Source: Clostridia bacterium
Lineage (GTDB): Bacteria > Bacillota > Clostridia > Oscillospirales > Ruminococcaceae
Length of the DNA stretch: 5,360 nucleotides
NCBI GenBank assembly: GCA_009177225.1
Contig: WFLZ01000234.1
Coordinates: 1 to 5,360 of the forward strand
Direction of reading: 5' to 3'
The stretch's first letter is position 1. Each line of letters starts with the position of its first letter. Under the pieces are notes generated by a model. That model saw only the letters and a list, made by a program, of their open reading frames with translations, was not told where the DNA came from and did no database searches. This document shows positions 1-5,360 of the stretch, piece by piece. Both the position numbers and the translations under genes were made by a program.

Positions 1-62
1 GAGTCGAACCTCCGGCCTGCTGCTTAGGAGGCAGCCGCTCTATCCTACTGAGCTATCGGGAC
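1..62 (-). tRNA. tRNA-Arg (anticodon CCU), 3' end cut off by the window edge
   Basis: Read on the minus strand, the segment folds as a tRNA: acceptor strand GTCCCGA, D stem GCTC/GAGC around AGTAGGATA, anticodon stem GCTGC/GCAGC closing loop CTCCTAA, a five-base variable loop AGGCC, then the T-stem 5' strand GGAGG and T loop TTCGACT. These parts add up to exactly 62 bases, ending at the first base of the T-stem 3' strand. Loop positions 34-36 are CCT, so the tRNA decodes the rare arginine codon AGG. The rest of the T stem, the 3' acceptor strand and any CCA lie outside the window. It is transcribed away from the protein-coding operon from its own promoter. Confidence 0.96.
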
Positions 63-73
63 ATAACATACAT

Positions 74-102
74 ATTATACCACATTGAAATCAGAATTTC
101 AA
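74..102 (-). promoter_or_regulatory. Sigma-A-type promoter of the tRNA-Arg gene
   Basis: On the minus strand there is a -35 box TTGAAA (97-102) and a -10 box TATAAT (74-79) separated by 17 bases. A TG one base upstream of the -10 makes it an extended -10. The predicted start of transcription is near position 67, only about five bases before the mature tRNA 5' end. This is a near-consensus promoter, as expected for a stable RNA gene. Confidence 0.8.
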
Positions 103-103
103 T
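84..103. repeat. 8-bp inverted repeat overlapping the tRNA promoter -35 box
   Basis: ATTGAAAT (84-91) and ATTTCAAT (96-103) are perfect inverted copies separated by four bases (CAGA). One arm contains the -35 hexamer of the tRNA-Arg promoter and the other sits in the spacer. The symmetry is seen directly. It could be an operator-like site, but the arms are simple AT-rich sequence and no regulator gene is nearby. It lacks the GC-rich stem and T-run of a terminator. Confidence 0.4.
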
Positions 104-146
104 AGTTTGAGAAATATTTTATTCTTTTATCAAATTGCTGTTGAGA

Positions 147-174
147 TTGACATTTTTTCTCTTTCTGATATAAT
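147..174 (+). promoter_or_regulatory. Sigma-A-type promoter of the mscS-to-rsmA operon
   Basis: A perfect -35 TTGACA (147-152) and a perfect -10 TATAAT (169-174) are separated by 16 bases, one short of the ideal 17. Transcription should begin near 181, giving a leader of about 22 bases that holds only the ribosome binding site. There is therefore no room for a riboswitch or leader peptide. It is the only strong promoter seen ahead of the plus-strand genes and diverges from the tRNA promoter 45 bases away. Confidence 0.85.
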
Positions 175-203
175 AGTATATAGAAAAGGAGTGAATTTTT
201 AAA

Positions 204-1121
204 ATGGAGGAAACATTTACATCTGTCGTATCTGAAAAGGTCACGTCTGCTGTATCTGAAACAGTAACAGCAACTGAACCTGTTGTTATTGAGACAATAC
301 AGGAACAGGTAAGCAAGGCATCAAGTGTATTTTCGGGAATGGCACAGTATTTTGCCGATTTGCTTCCGTCGCTGATAACGGCGGTTATAGTGCTTGTTAT
401 CGGTATACTGATTTCAAGACTTATCGCACATCTTACCGCAAAGGCAATGAAAAAGTCAAATATAAACATTGCTGCGAAAAACTTTCTTGTGTCGCTAGTG
501 AAAATACTTCTTTACGTTGTGGTTATAATTATGTCGCTTTCGCTTCTGAATGTTCCGATGTCGTCAATAATCACAATTTTCGGTGCGGCAGGACTTGCTG
601 TCAGCCTTGCCCTGCAAAACTGCCTTTCAAATTTATGCGGAGGGTTTATTATACTTTTTTCAAAGCCTTTTACCGCTGGTGATACTATTGAACTTGATGG
701 AACTGTAGGAAAAGTTGAAACAATAAGCGTTCTCTACACAAAAATAAAAACTTTTGACGGAAAGACCGTTTTTGTTCCGAACGGCAAAATTTCAGATGCT
801 AAAATAATAAATTATACCGAAAGTCCGACAAGACGCATTGACCTTGTTTTTGATATCAGCTATTCTGCCAACTATGACAAGGCACGGCTGATTATTCTTG
901 ATATACTCAAAAATAACCCTTCGGTTCTTGACGAACCTGCTCCGGTCGTAAGAATGAGTATGCACAGGGAAAGTTCAATTGCGGTTGATGCTCTTGTGTG
1001 GGTAAAGAATGAGGACTATAATCATGTAAAGTACGGTCTGACCGAAGCTGTGAAATCGGCATTTGACAGAGAAGGCATTGAAATACCTTTCAGTCAGCTT
1101 GATGTACATATTAAAAAATAA
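204..1121 (+). CDS. mscS: MscS-family small-conductance mechanosensitive ion channel
   Basis: A 305-residue membrane channel expected to open under membrane tension and release solutes on osmotic downshock. After a Ser/Thr/Val/Glu-rich N-terminal stretch (about 1-40) come TM1 (about 54-76), TM2 (94-114) and the pore helix TM3 (about 118-150). The beta domain follows, with FTAGDTIELDGTVGKVE (156-172) and VPNG (191-194), then the alpha/beta C-terminal domain. The pore helix GAAGLAVSLALQNCLSN matches E. coli MscS. The sealing leucines (E. coli L105, L109) are kept as L131 and L135, while the G108 and G113 positions are Ser134 and Asn139. The length is close to the 286 residues of E. coli MscS, with an extra N-terminus. 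The start is supported by AGGAG at 187-191, 12 bases upstream, and by the promoter just before it. It is the first gene of the operon, 12 bases ahead of the phosphoesterase. The family assignment is firm; conductance and ion preference cannot be read from sequence. Confidence 0.95.
   Translation: MEETFTSVVSEKVTSAVSETVTATEPVVIETIQEQVSKASSVFSGMAQYFADLLPSLITAVIVLVIGILISRLIAHLTAKAMKKSNINIAAKNFLVSLVKILLYVVVIIMSLSLLNVPMSSIITIFGAAGLAVSLALQNCLSNLCGGFIILFSKPFTAGDTIELDGTVGKVETISVLYTKIKTFDGKTVFVPNGKISDAKIINYTESPTRRIDLVFDISYSANYDKARLIILDILKNNPSVLDEPAPVVRMSMHRESSIAVDALVWVKNEDYNHVKYGLTEAVKSAFDREGIEIPFSQLDVHIKK
219..266 (+). repeat. Tandem 24-base imperfect repeat in the mscS 5' coding region
   Basis: Two adjacent 24-base units (219-242 and 243-266) encode TSVVSEKV and TSAVSETV, matching at about 18 of 24 bases. 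A weaker third copy (T-A-T-E-P-V) follows. The units lie in the N-terminal extension before TM1, which in MscS topology faces outside the cell. It looks like a short duplication that built the extension. Confidence 0.6.
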
Positions 1122-1133
1122 CACGGAGGAAAT

Positions 1134-2003
1134 ATGGACAATAAGGTTGAAATCAATCCGCATAAAAGAAAAAAGTTATCAAAAGCAAAATTGCGTTTCC
1201 GTCGTTTCTGTATATTGATGATTATTCTGTTGTTTGTTTGGTGGTTCAATAATTATACGCTTAAACTGACAAACGTGAAGTTGAGTTCCGATAAAATCAC
1301 AAGTCCCGTGCGTATTGCGGTTATAAGTGACTGCCATTCCACAGAACACGGAATAAACAACAGTACAATACTTCATAAAGTCGAAAGAACAAAGCCGGAT
1401 ATCATTTTTATTCTCGGCGATATGTATTCAAGAGAAAGCAAATTTATGCAGATACCGATTGCACTCACTCAGTCTATAATTGACGCTGGTTATCCGGTGT
1501 ATTTTGTAACGGGCGACCATGATACAGACAAGGAATATATTGAGGCAATGACTGAAATGGGTGCAAAATCCATGAACTATAATTCTGAATTGGTGAATGT
1601 GAATGGAAACAATATACAGATTATCGGAATAGACAATGTATATTATTCCCCGACATTTGACCTGAAAAATGCTTTTACCCTTGATGATGACTGTTACAGC
1701 ATACTTATGGCACATATACCTAATTATGAAAAATTTGCGGATTTCGGTGCTGACCTGACGGTCTGTGCGGACACTCACGGCGGAATGATTCAGCTTCCTT
1801 TTGGTCTTGGTCCTGCAATTGATTCATCAACTATGGAGTGGTTTCCGAAAATTCATGGAAAAACTACGGTTTATGACAAAGGTCTGTTTGATTATGAGGA
1901 CGGCACAATGTTTATAACTTCCGGTATAGGCGTTTCTCCTGTTCCGGTAAGGTTCAACAACCGTCCCGAAATTGCGGTTATTGACATAGAACCAAACAAA
2001 TAA
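1134..2003 (+). CDS. Membrane-anchored calcineurin-like metallophosphoesterase (YkuE/YaeI type)
   Basis: A 289-residue metal-dependent phosphoesterase. A very basic N-terminus (KRKKLSKAKLRFRR, 11-24) precedes one hydrophobic segment (about 25-38) with no clear signal-peptidase site. This predicts an N-in signal anchor with the catalytic domain outside the membrane. Family blocks appear in order: SDCHS (D66, H68), LGD (D96), TGDHD (127-130), MAH (H194) and ADTHGGMIQLP (212-222). The usual GNH[DE] is GDHD here, and the usual GHTH is ADTH, so Asp128 and Asp213 sit where Asn and His normally bind metal. The remaining ligands are present, so the enzyme is probably active, perhaps with altered metal preference. 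Related proteins act on lipid- or nucleotide-linked phosphates, but the substrate here is unknown. The start has GGAGG at 1125-1129, four bases upstream, which is close but workable. It lies between mscS and the HI0933-type flavoprotein in the operon. Confidence 0.9.
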   Translation: MDNKVEINPHKRKKLSKAKLRFRRFCILMIILLFVWWFNNYTLKLTNVKLSSDKITSPVRIAVISDCHSTEHGINNSTILHKVERTKPDIIFILGDMYSRESKFMQIPIALTQSIIDAGYPVYFVTGDHDTDKEYIEAMTEMGAKSMNYNSELVNVNGNNIQIIGIDNVYYSPTFDLKNAFTLDDDCYSILMAHIPNYEKFADFGADLTVCADTHGGMIQLPFGLGPAIDSSTMEWFPKIHGKTTVYDKGLFDYEDGTMFITSGIGVSPVPVRFNNRPEIAVIDIEPNK

Positions 2004-2020
2004 CGAAATGAGGTGAAATA

Positions 2021-3262
2021 ATGAATGCAGATATAGTTATAATAGGTGGTGGAGCGTCCGGATATGCGGCGGCGGTCGAGGTGGGAAAAATTTGTCCTAA
2101 CGCTGAAATTGTGATAGCTGAAAAACTTGCGAGAACGGGAAAAAAGTTAATTGCCACAGGTAACGGAAAGTGTAATCTGAGCAATGTTTTTCTTTCTGAA
2201 AAGAGATATCATGGTTCTGTCAATGCTATGAAGATAATCAGCAAAATCCCTGATTACTATGATTTTTTTGTAAAGGAACTGGACATTATGTGTGTTTCCG
2301 GAAGCGAGGGCAGAGAGGGTGGAATATATCCGCACAGTAACAGTGCGACAACAGTCGTTAACGCTTTCCGTCTGAAAATTAATTCACTTGGCATAAAGGA
2401 AATATGCAACTTTGAAATAAAAAGTATATCGCAGAATAAAGGAAAGTATATTCTGAAATCAGAGGACAATCAAATTATATGTAAAAAAATTATAATTGCC
2501 TGTGGTGGATATGCAGGGACTTCATTCGGTACGGACGGCTCAATGCTCCGTATATTGAAGAATATGGGTTATAAAACGGCTAAGATATGTCCGGCTGTTG
2601 CACCGTTGAGAGTAAGTCCCGACAGACTGAAAGGTCTGAAAGGTGTGCGTGCAAAGGGTAAGATATCGGCGGTTTGTGGTGGAAAGGTTCTGAAAACTGA
2701 AACAGGTGAAATACAGTTCAATGAAAATAATATTTCGGGAATATGTGTGTTTAACCTTGCGTATCTTTTTCAGCAGTACGAGGGAAAAATGGTTCTGCGT
2801 GCGGATTTGTTTCCCGAATCAGACGAAAAGAACTTAATCAGCTATCTTGAAAGAGTAAGAAAAAACAGGTCTGAATACAGCCTTGAAGAACTTCTGACAG
2901 GTATTTTCGTGAAAAATCTTGCGGTGTATCTTGTAAAAAATACTGTTTGCAGACCTATGACCGATAAAATAAACAGTGTGACGGACGACGAAATAAAACG
3001 ACTTGCCAAAGCTGTAAAATGTCTTGAATTTGATGTGACGGGCTGTTCTTCATGGCAGAACGCACAGGCAACCTGTGGGGGAATACACAGCGAATGTGTC
3101 ACAGAAAATCTTGAATCAAAACTCCATAAGGGAATTTATTTCTGTGGTGAGATTTTGGATACGGTCGGCGACTGCGGTGGTTTTAATCTGCAATGGGCGT
3201 GGTCGTCCGGAATATGGGCAGGTAGGCACTGTGCCGAGTCGTTGAAAGGCGGTGAAAAATGA
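2021..3262 (+). CDS. HI0933/YhiN/BaiN-family FAD-dependent oxidoreductase
   Basis: A 413-residue cytoplasmic flavoprotein. The N-terminus carries the dinucleotide-binding fold IVIIGGGASGYAAA (5-18), with Glu34 ending the second strand as expected for binding the FAD ribose. The family signature TGKKLIATGNGKCNLSN (39-55) follows. The end carries CGGIHSE (352-358), GIYFCGEILD (371-380) and GDCGGFNLQWAWSSG (383-397), the characteristic C-terminal FAD-contacting block. The length is typical of the family. Relatives include E. coli YhiN, B. subtilis YtfP and the bile-acid reductase BaiN. Databases often label the family 'aminoacetone oxidase', but the reaction of most members is unproven, so no substrate is claimed. 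The ATG at 2021 follows GAGGTGA (2010-2016) at good spacing, 17 bases after the phosphoesterase. Its stop overlaps the start of the next flavoprotein gene by four bases, so the two are probably translationally coupled. Confidence 0.93.
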   Translation: MNADIVIIGGGASGYAAAVEVGKICPNAEIVIAEKLARTGKKLIATGNGKCNLSNVFLSEKRYHGSVNAMKIISKIPDYYDFFVKELDIMCVSGSEGREGGIYPHSNSATTVVNAFRLKINSLGIKEICNFEIKSISQNKGKYILKSEDNQIICKKIIIACGGYAGTSFGTDGSMLRILKNMGYKTAKICPAVAPLRVSPDRLKGLKGVRAKGKISAVCGGKVLKTETGEIQFNENNISGICVFNLAYLFQQYEGKMVLRADLFPESDEKNLISYLERVRKNRSEYSLEELLTGIFVKNLAVYLVKNTVCRPMTDKINSVTDDEIKRLAKAVKCLEFDVTGCSSWQNAQATCGGIHSECVTENLESKLHKGIYFCGEILDTVGDCGGFNLQWAWSSGIWAGRHCAESLKGGEK

Positions 3263-4854
3263 TAAGAATAAATAATATCCGTGTGTCGCTGGATTTTGAT
3301 TTTTCGGAACTTGAAAAGTTCTGCATAAAGAAATTCCGGATTGCTCCCGAAAATCTTAAAAGTGTAAGACTTTCCAGAAAGTCGGTTGATGCACGTAAAA
3401 AATCAGATGTGCATTTTATAATTTCTATTGACGTTGAGGCAAAAAACGAAACTCAGCTTTTAAAGAAAATAAAAAATTCGGTAAGTATCGAAAAATATGT
3501 TTACCGGATAGATAAAGTTTCCGGAGATATACAGCGTCCTGTTATTGTCGGTTTCGGACCTGCCGGAATGTTTGCCGCACTTGTTCTTTCTATGGCAGGA
3601 GCGTGTCCGATAGTTCTTGAACGAGGTGCGGACGTTGATTCACGCTGTAAGGCAGTTGAGAATTTCCAGTCAGGCGGAAAGCCTGACCCTGAATGTAATG
3701 TACAGTTTGGCGAGGGCGGAGCAGGTACTTTTTCCGACGGAAAACTTACTACAGGTATAAAGGACAAACGTATTGAATGGATTCTTGAAAAGCTTGTTGA
3801 ATTTGGTTCGCCTGACGAGATAATTTATCTTGCAAAGGCTCATATAGGTACGGACAAACTCAGAAATGTAGTGAAAAATTTTCGTGAACAGGTGAAAAAA
3901 TACGGCGGTGAAGTGCGTTTCAATTCAAAATTCTGCGACTTTGAAACAAATGAAAACAGAATAACAGCGGTTCATTATACAGACAGAAACGGCAGTCATG
4001 TCATAAATACGAATAATCTGATACTTGCAACGGGTCACAGTGCAAGGGACGTTTTTGAAATGCTGTACAGCCGTAATATAAAACTTTCACAGAAGAATTT
4101 TTCCATAGGTGTGAGAATAGAGCATCTCAGAAAAGATATAGACAAGGCTATGTACGGCGATTTTGCAGGACACCCTGCACTTAAAGCCGCCGACTATAAG
4201 CTTGCTGTACATCTGCCGAACGGTCGCACGCTTTATACTTTTTGTATGTGTCCGGGGGGACAAGTAATATCTGCGGTATCGGAGGAAAATCTGCTTGCGG
4301 TGAACGGAATGAGCTGTTTTGCCCGTGACGCTGAAAATTCCAACAGTGCGTTATTAGTCGGCATAAATACGGACGACTATAAAAGCAGTCACGCACTTGC
4401 CGGAATGTATTTTCAGCGTGAACTTGAGGAAAAGGCATTTATTGCCGGAGGGTCGGACTATTCCGCACCCGTTACGCTTTCAGGTGATTTTCTGAATGGA
4501 AAAGTTGCGGAAAATTTTGGAAATATTAAGCCGTCATATCGTCCGTCGGTGAAATTTGCAGACCCTGAGAGTTATCTTCCTGATTTTGTTTGCGAAACTC
4601 TCCGTCTTGGCATAAAGGAAATGGGCAGGAAAATAAATGGTTTTGACGACCCTGATGCAGTGCTGACTGGTATAGAAAGCCGTAGCAGTTCGCCCGTGCG
4701 TATTGACCGCAATGAAAATTTACAGTCTGTTTCTATTGACGGACTTTTTCCGTGCGGAGAGGGTGCGGGTTATGCAGGAGGAATAATGTCGGCGGCGGTT
4801 GACGGAATGAAATGTGCGGAAGCAGTAATTAAAAATATTAATAAAGGAGAATGA
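3259..4854 (+). CDS. Uncharacterised FAD-dependent dehydrogenase (COG2509 family)
   Basis: A 531-residue cytoplasmic flavoprotein, full length for its family. Residues 1-90 form a family-specific N-terminal domain containing KKSDVHFIISIDVEAKN (47-63). The Rossmann motif is VIVGFGPAGMFAA (95-107), with Glu121 at the end of the second strand. Next come NVQFGEGGAGTFSDGKL (147-163), strongly diagnostic of COG2509, then LATGHSARD (256-264), FCMCPGGQVI (328-337), SRSSSPVRI (474-482) and the FAD-closing block FPCGEGAGYAGGIMSAA (497-513). No NAD(P)-specific domain, iron-sulfur cysteine cluster or membrane segment is seen. The physiological substrate is not known for the family. It begins inside the end of the preceding flavoprotein gene (ATGA overlap at 3259-3262) and ends at the next ribosome binding site. 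This arrangement suggests coupled translation and perhaps linked redox roles. Family call firm, function open. Confidence 0.93.
   Translation: MIRINNIRVSLDFDFSELEKFCIKKFRIAPENLKSVRLSRKSVDARKKSDVHFIISIDVEAKNETQLLKKIKNSVSIEKYVYRIDKVSGDIQRPVIVGFGPAGMFAALVLSMAGACPIVLERGADVDSRCKAVENFQSGGKPDPECNVQFGEGGAGTFSDGKLTTGIKDKRIEWILEKLVEFGSPDEIIYLAKAHIGTDKLRNVVKNFREQVKKYGGEVRFNSKFCDFETNENRITAVHYTDRNGSHVINTNNLILATGHSARDVFEMLYSRNIKLSQKNFSIGVRIEHLRKDIDKAMYGDFAGHPALKAADYKLAVHLPNGRTLYTFCMCPGGQVISAVSEENLLAVNGMSCFARDAENSNSALLVGINTDDYKSSHALAGMYFQRELEEKAFIAGGSDYSAPVTLSGDFLNGKVAENFGNIKPSYRPSVKFADPESYLPDFVCETLRLGIKEMGRKINGFDDPDAVLTGIESRSSSPVRIDRNENLQSVSIDGLFPCGEGAGYAGGIMSAAVDGMKCAEAVIKNINKGE
4843..4849 (+). promoter_or_regulatory. 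Ribosome binding site that decides the start of the small NrdD-tail-like gene
   Basis: AAAGGAG lies inside the end of the upstream dehydrogenase gene. Two in-frame ATGs follow. The one at 4851 is a single base from the site, too close for initiation, whereas the one at 4857 is seven bases away. The second is therefore preferred, even though the first would give a classical ATGA stop-start overlap. Confidence 0.75.
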
Positions 4855-4856
4855 TT

Positions 4857-5120
4857 ATGAAAGTAAATGTAACCGGCGGTGAAATGAGTGTACATGAAAT
4901 TAACGAATACATAAAGTATGTCGGTGAAAAGTATTCGGGACGACAGATAAAACAGCTTGACATTAATATTGACGGCGAGTTTATTGACCTTAAATGTCAT
5001 TTCAAAGATACCGATTTTCAGCACGCCTATCGTTCGGCGGACTATCTTGTGAACAGCATGGAAAAGCTTAATGATGCAAAACAGAGTGAGTTTTCACAGA
5101 AAGAACGTCACAAAATTTAA
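4857..5120 (+). CDS. Small protein resembling the C-terminal tail of anaerobic ribonucleotide reductase (NrdD-like)
   Basis: An 87-residue soluble protein with no signal or membrane segment. It opens with MKVNVTGGEMSVHEINEYIK, then a short alternating strand region (QLDINIDGEFIDLKCHF, 33-49) and a charged helix-like tail (55-87). The tail YLVNSMEKLNDAKQSEF (63-79) plus ERH (83-85) can be laid over the end of NrdD (glycyl-radical anaerobic ribonucleotide reductase, Y-L...N-x-x-K-Q-x-E...R-x-K-H) with one gap. Clostridial genomes carry short proteins of about this size annotated as NrdD-like, and I recall their ends being similar; this is memory, not a search. The glycyl-radical Gly would align with Asp62, and the zinc cysteines of NrdD are absent (only Cys48 is present), so it cannot be a reductase by itself. 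A longer start at 4851 would add two residues (M-I) but has poor ribosome-binding-site spacing. Function unknown. It sits between the COG2509 gene (about 2 bases gap) and rsmA (12 bases). Confidence 0.85.
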   Translation: MKVNVTGGEMSVHEINEYIKYVGEKYSGRQIKQLDINIDGEFIDLKCHFKDTDFQHAYRSADYLVNSMEKLNDAKQSEFSQKERHKI

Positions 5121-5132
5121 GGAGAACTTTTA

Positions 5133-5360
5133 ATGAATTTAACTAATATTGGGACAGTAAAAGATATTCTGTCCCGTCACGGATTCAGTTTTTCAAAGGG
5201 ACTTGGTCAGAACTTTATAATAAATCCTGATATATGTCCGAAAATAGCGGAAAATGGCAATGCGTGCAAGGGATTTGGAATACTTGAAATAGGAACGGGA
5301 ATAGGCGTTCTCACGGCTGAACTTGCAAAGCGTGCGGACAAAGTAACAGCGATTGAAATC
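5133..5360 (+). CDS. rsmA: 16S rRNA (adenine1518-N6/adenine1519-N6)-dimethyltransferase RsmA/KsgA, N-terminal part only
   Basis: The first 76 residues of the SAM-dependent enzyme that dimethylates two adjacent adenines in the 3' terminal hairpin of 16S rRNA during 30S maturation. Its loss gives kasugamycin resistance. The visible part contains the family entry motif FSKGLGQNFIINPDI (18-32, compare K-S-L-G-Q-N-F-L), then SAM motif I ILEIGTGIGVLTAELA (51-66) and the start of motif II, VTAIEI (71-76). Motif I has Gly-Thr-Gly where Gly-Pro-Gly is commonest; the glycines that bind SAM are kept. The start is set by AAGGAG (5119-5124), eight bases before the ATG, overlapping the stop of the upstream gene. 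The reading frame runs off the right edge; the catalytic N-L-P-Y motif and C-terminal domain lie outside. It is the sixth gene of the operon. Confidence 0.95.
   Translation, partial: MNLTNIGTVKDILSRHGFSFSKGLGQNFIINPDICPKIAENGNACKGFGILEIGTGIGVLTAELAKRADKVTAIEI
5151..5175. repeat. 7-bp inverted repeat in the 5' coding region of rsmA
   Basis: GGGACAG (5151-5157) and CTGTCCC (5169-5175) are perfect inverted copies around an 11-base AT-rich loop, covering codons 7-15 of rsmA. In mRNA this could form a small hairpin 18 bases after the start codon. There is no T-run after it, so it is not a terminator. A 7-bp repeat of this spacing is expected a few times by chance in a window this long. Confidence 0.35.

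Noticed and set aside
1..203. The tRNA gene as an integration site of a mobile element
   Set aside because: No integrase, no direct repeat of the tRNA 3' end and no change of composition are seen. The 3' end, where integration would occur, is outside the window.
119..469. A minus-strand open frame running from mscS across the plus-strand promoter region
   Set aside because: It is antisense to the start of mscS and to a near-consensus promoter, with no motif or plausible start signal.
1428..1778. A 116-codon open frame on the minus strand inside the phosphoesterase gene
   Set aside because: It lies wholly within a gene with clear family motifs, has no ribosome binding site context, and its translation is Ile/His/Tyr-rich with no recognisable domain. 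The same holds for the other minus-strand frames.
1981..2009. TTGACA at the end of the phosphoesterase gene as a promoter for the flavoprotein pair
   Set aside because: No acceptable -10 box at 16-18 bases (CGAAAT at 17). The sequence encodes Ile-Asp-Ile at the protein end.
4851..4859. ATG at 4851 as the start of the small gene, giving an ATGA overlap with the dehydrogenase stop
   Set aside because: The ribosome binding site ends one base before it. The ATG at 4857 has seven-base spacing and begins the M-K-V sequence.
4957..4985. TTGACA followed 17 bases later by TTTATT inside the small NrdD-tail-like gene, as a possible internal promoter for rsmA
   Set aside because: The -10 match is only four of six and the -35 falls in ordinary coding sequence (Leu-Asp-Ile). 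An internal start is possible but not supported.

Overview
The window reads as chromosomal housekeeping DNA from a low-G+C Gram-positive anaerobe. It is most likely a member of the Clostridia, in the Ruminococcus/Oscillospiraceae neighbourhood. The signs are moderately AT-rich DNA, strong AGGAGG-type ribosome binding sites before every gene, textbook sigma-A promoters, and clostridial-type proteins (HI0933-like and COG2509-like flavoproteins, a short NrdD-tail-like protein). The genus-level placement is inference; no rRNA is present to confirm it.

Layout. At the left edge lies a tRNA-Arg(CCU) gene on the minus strand, cut by the window start, with its own promoter just upstream. A 141-base divergent intergenic region follows, holding the tRNA promoter, an 8-bp inverted repeat over its -35 box, and a near-consensus plus-strand promoter. 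From there to the right edge all genes are on the plus strand and tightly packed: an MscS-type mechanosensitive channel, a membrane-anchored metallophosphoesterase, an HI0933/YhiN/BaiN-family flavoprotein, a COG2509 FAD-dependent dehydrogenase, a small protein resembling the C-terminal tail of anaerobic ribonucleotide reductase, and the first 76 codons of rsmA (ksgA), the 16S rRNA dimethyladenosine transferase. Gaps are 12, 17 and 12 bases, and two junctions are 4-base ATGA overlaps. No terminator is visible between genes, so the six genes look like one operon driven from the promoter at 147-174.

How the genes might work together. The operon mixes envelope functions (channel, surface phosphoesterase), two uncharacterised FAD enzymes that are translationally coupled, and a ribosome-maturation gene. 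No single pathway is evident, and co-transcription may reflect growth-linked expression rather than shared chemistry.

No mobile element, CRISPR array, phage gene or obvious new system is present. The points most worth a second look are the small NrdD-tail-like protein whose radical-glycine position appears to be Asp, a metallophosphoesterase with Asp at two usually Asn/His metal-site positions, and the coupled pair of orphan flavoproteins.
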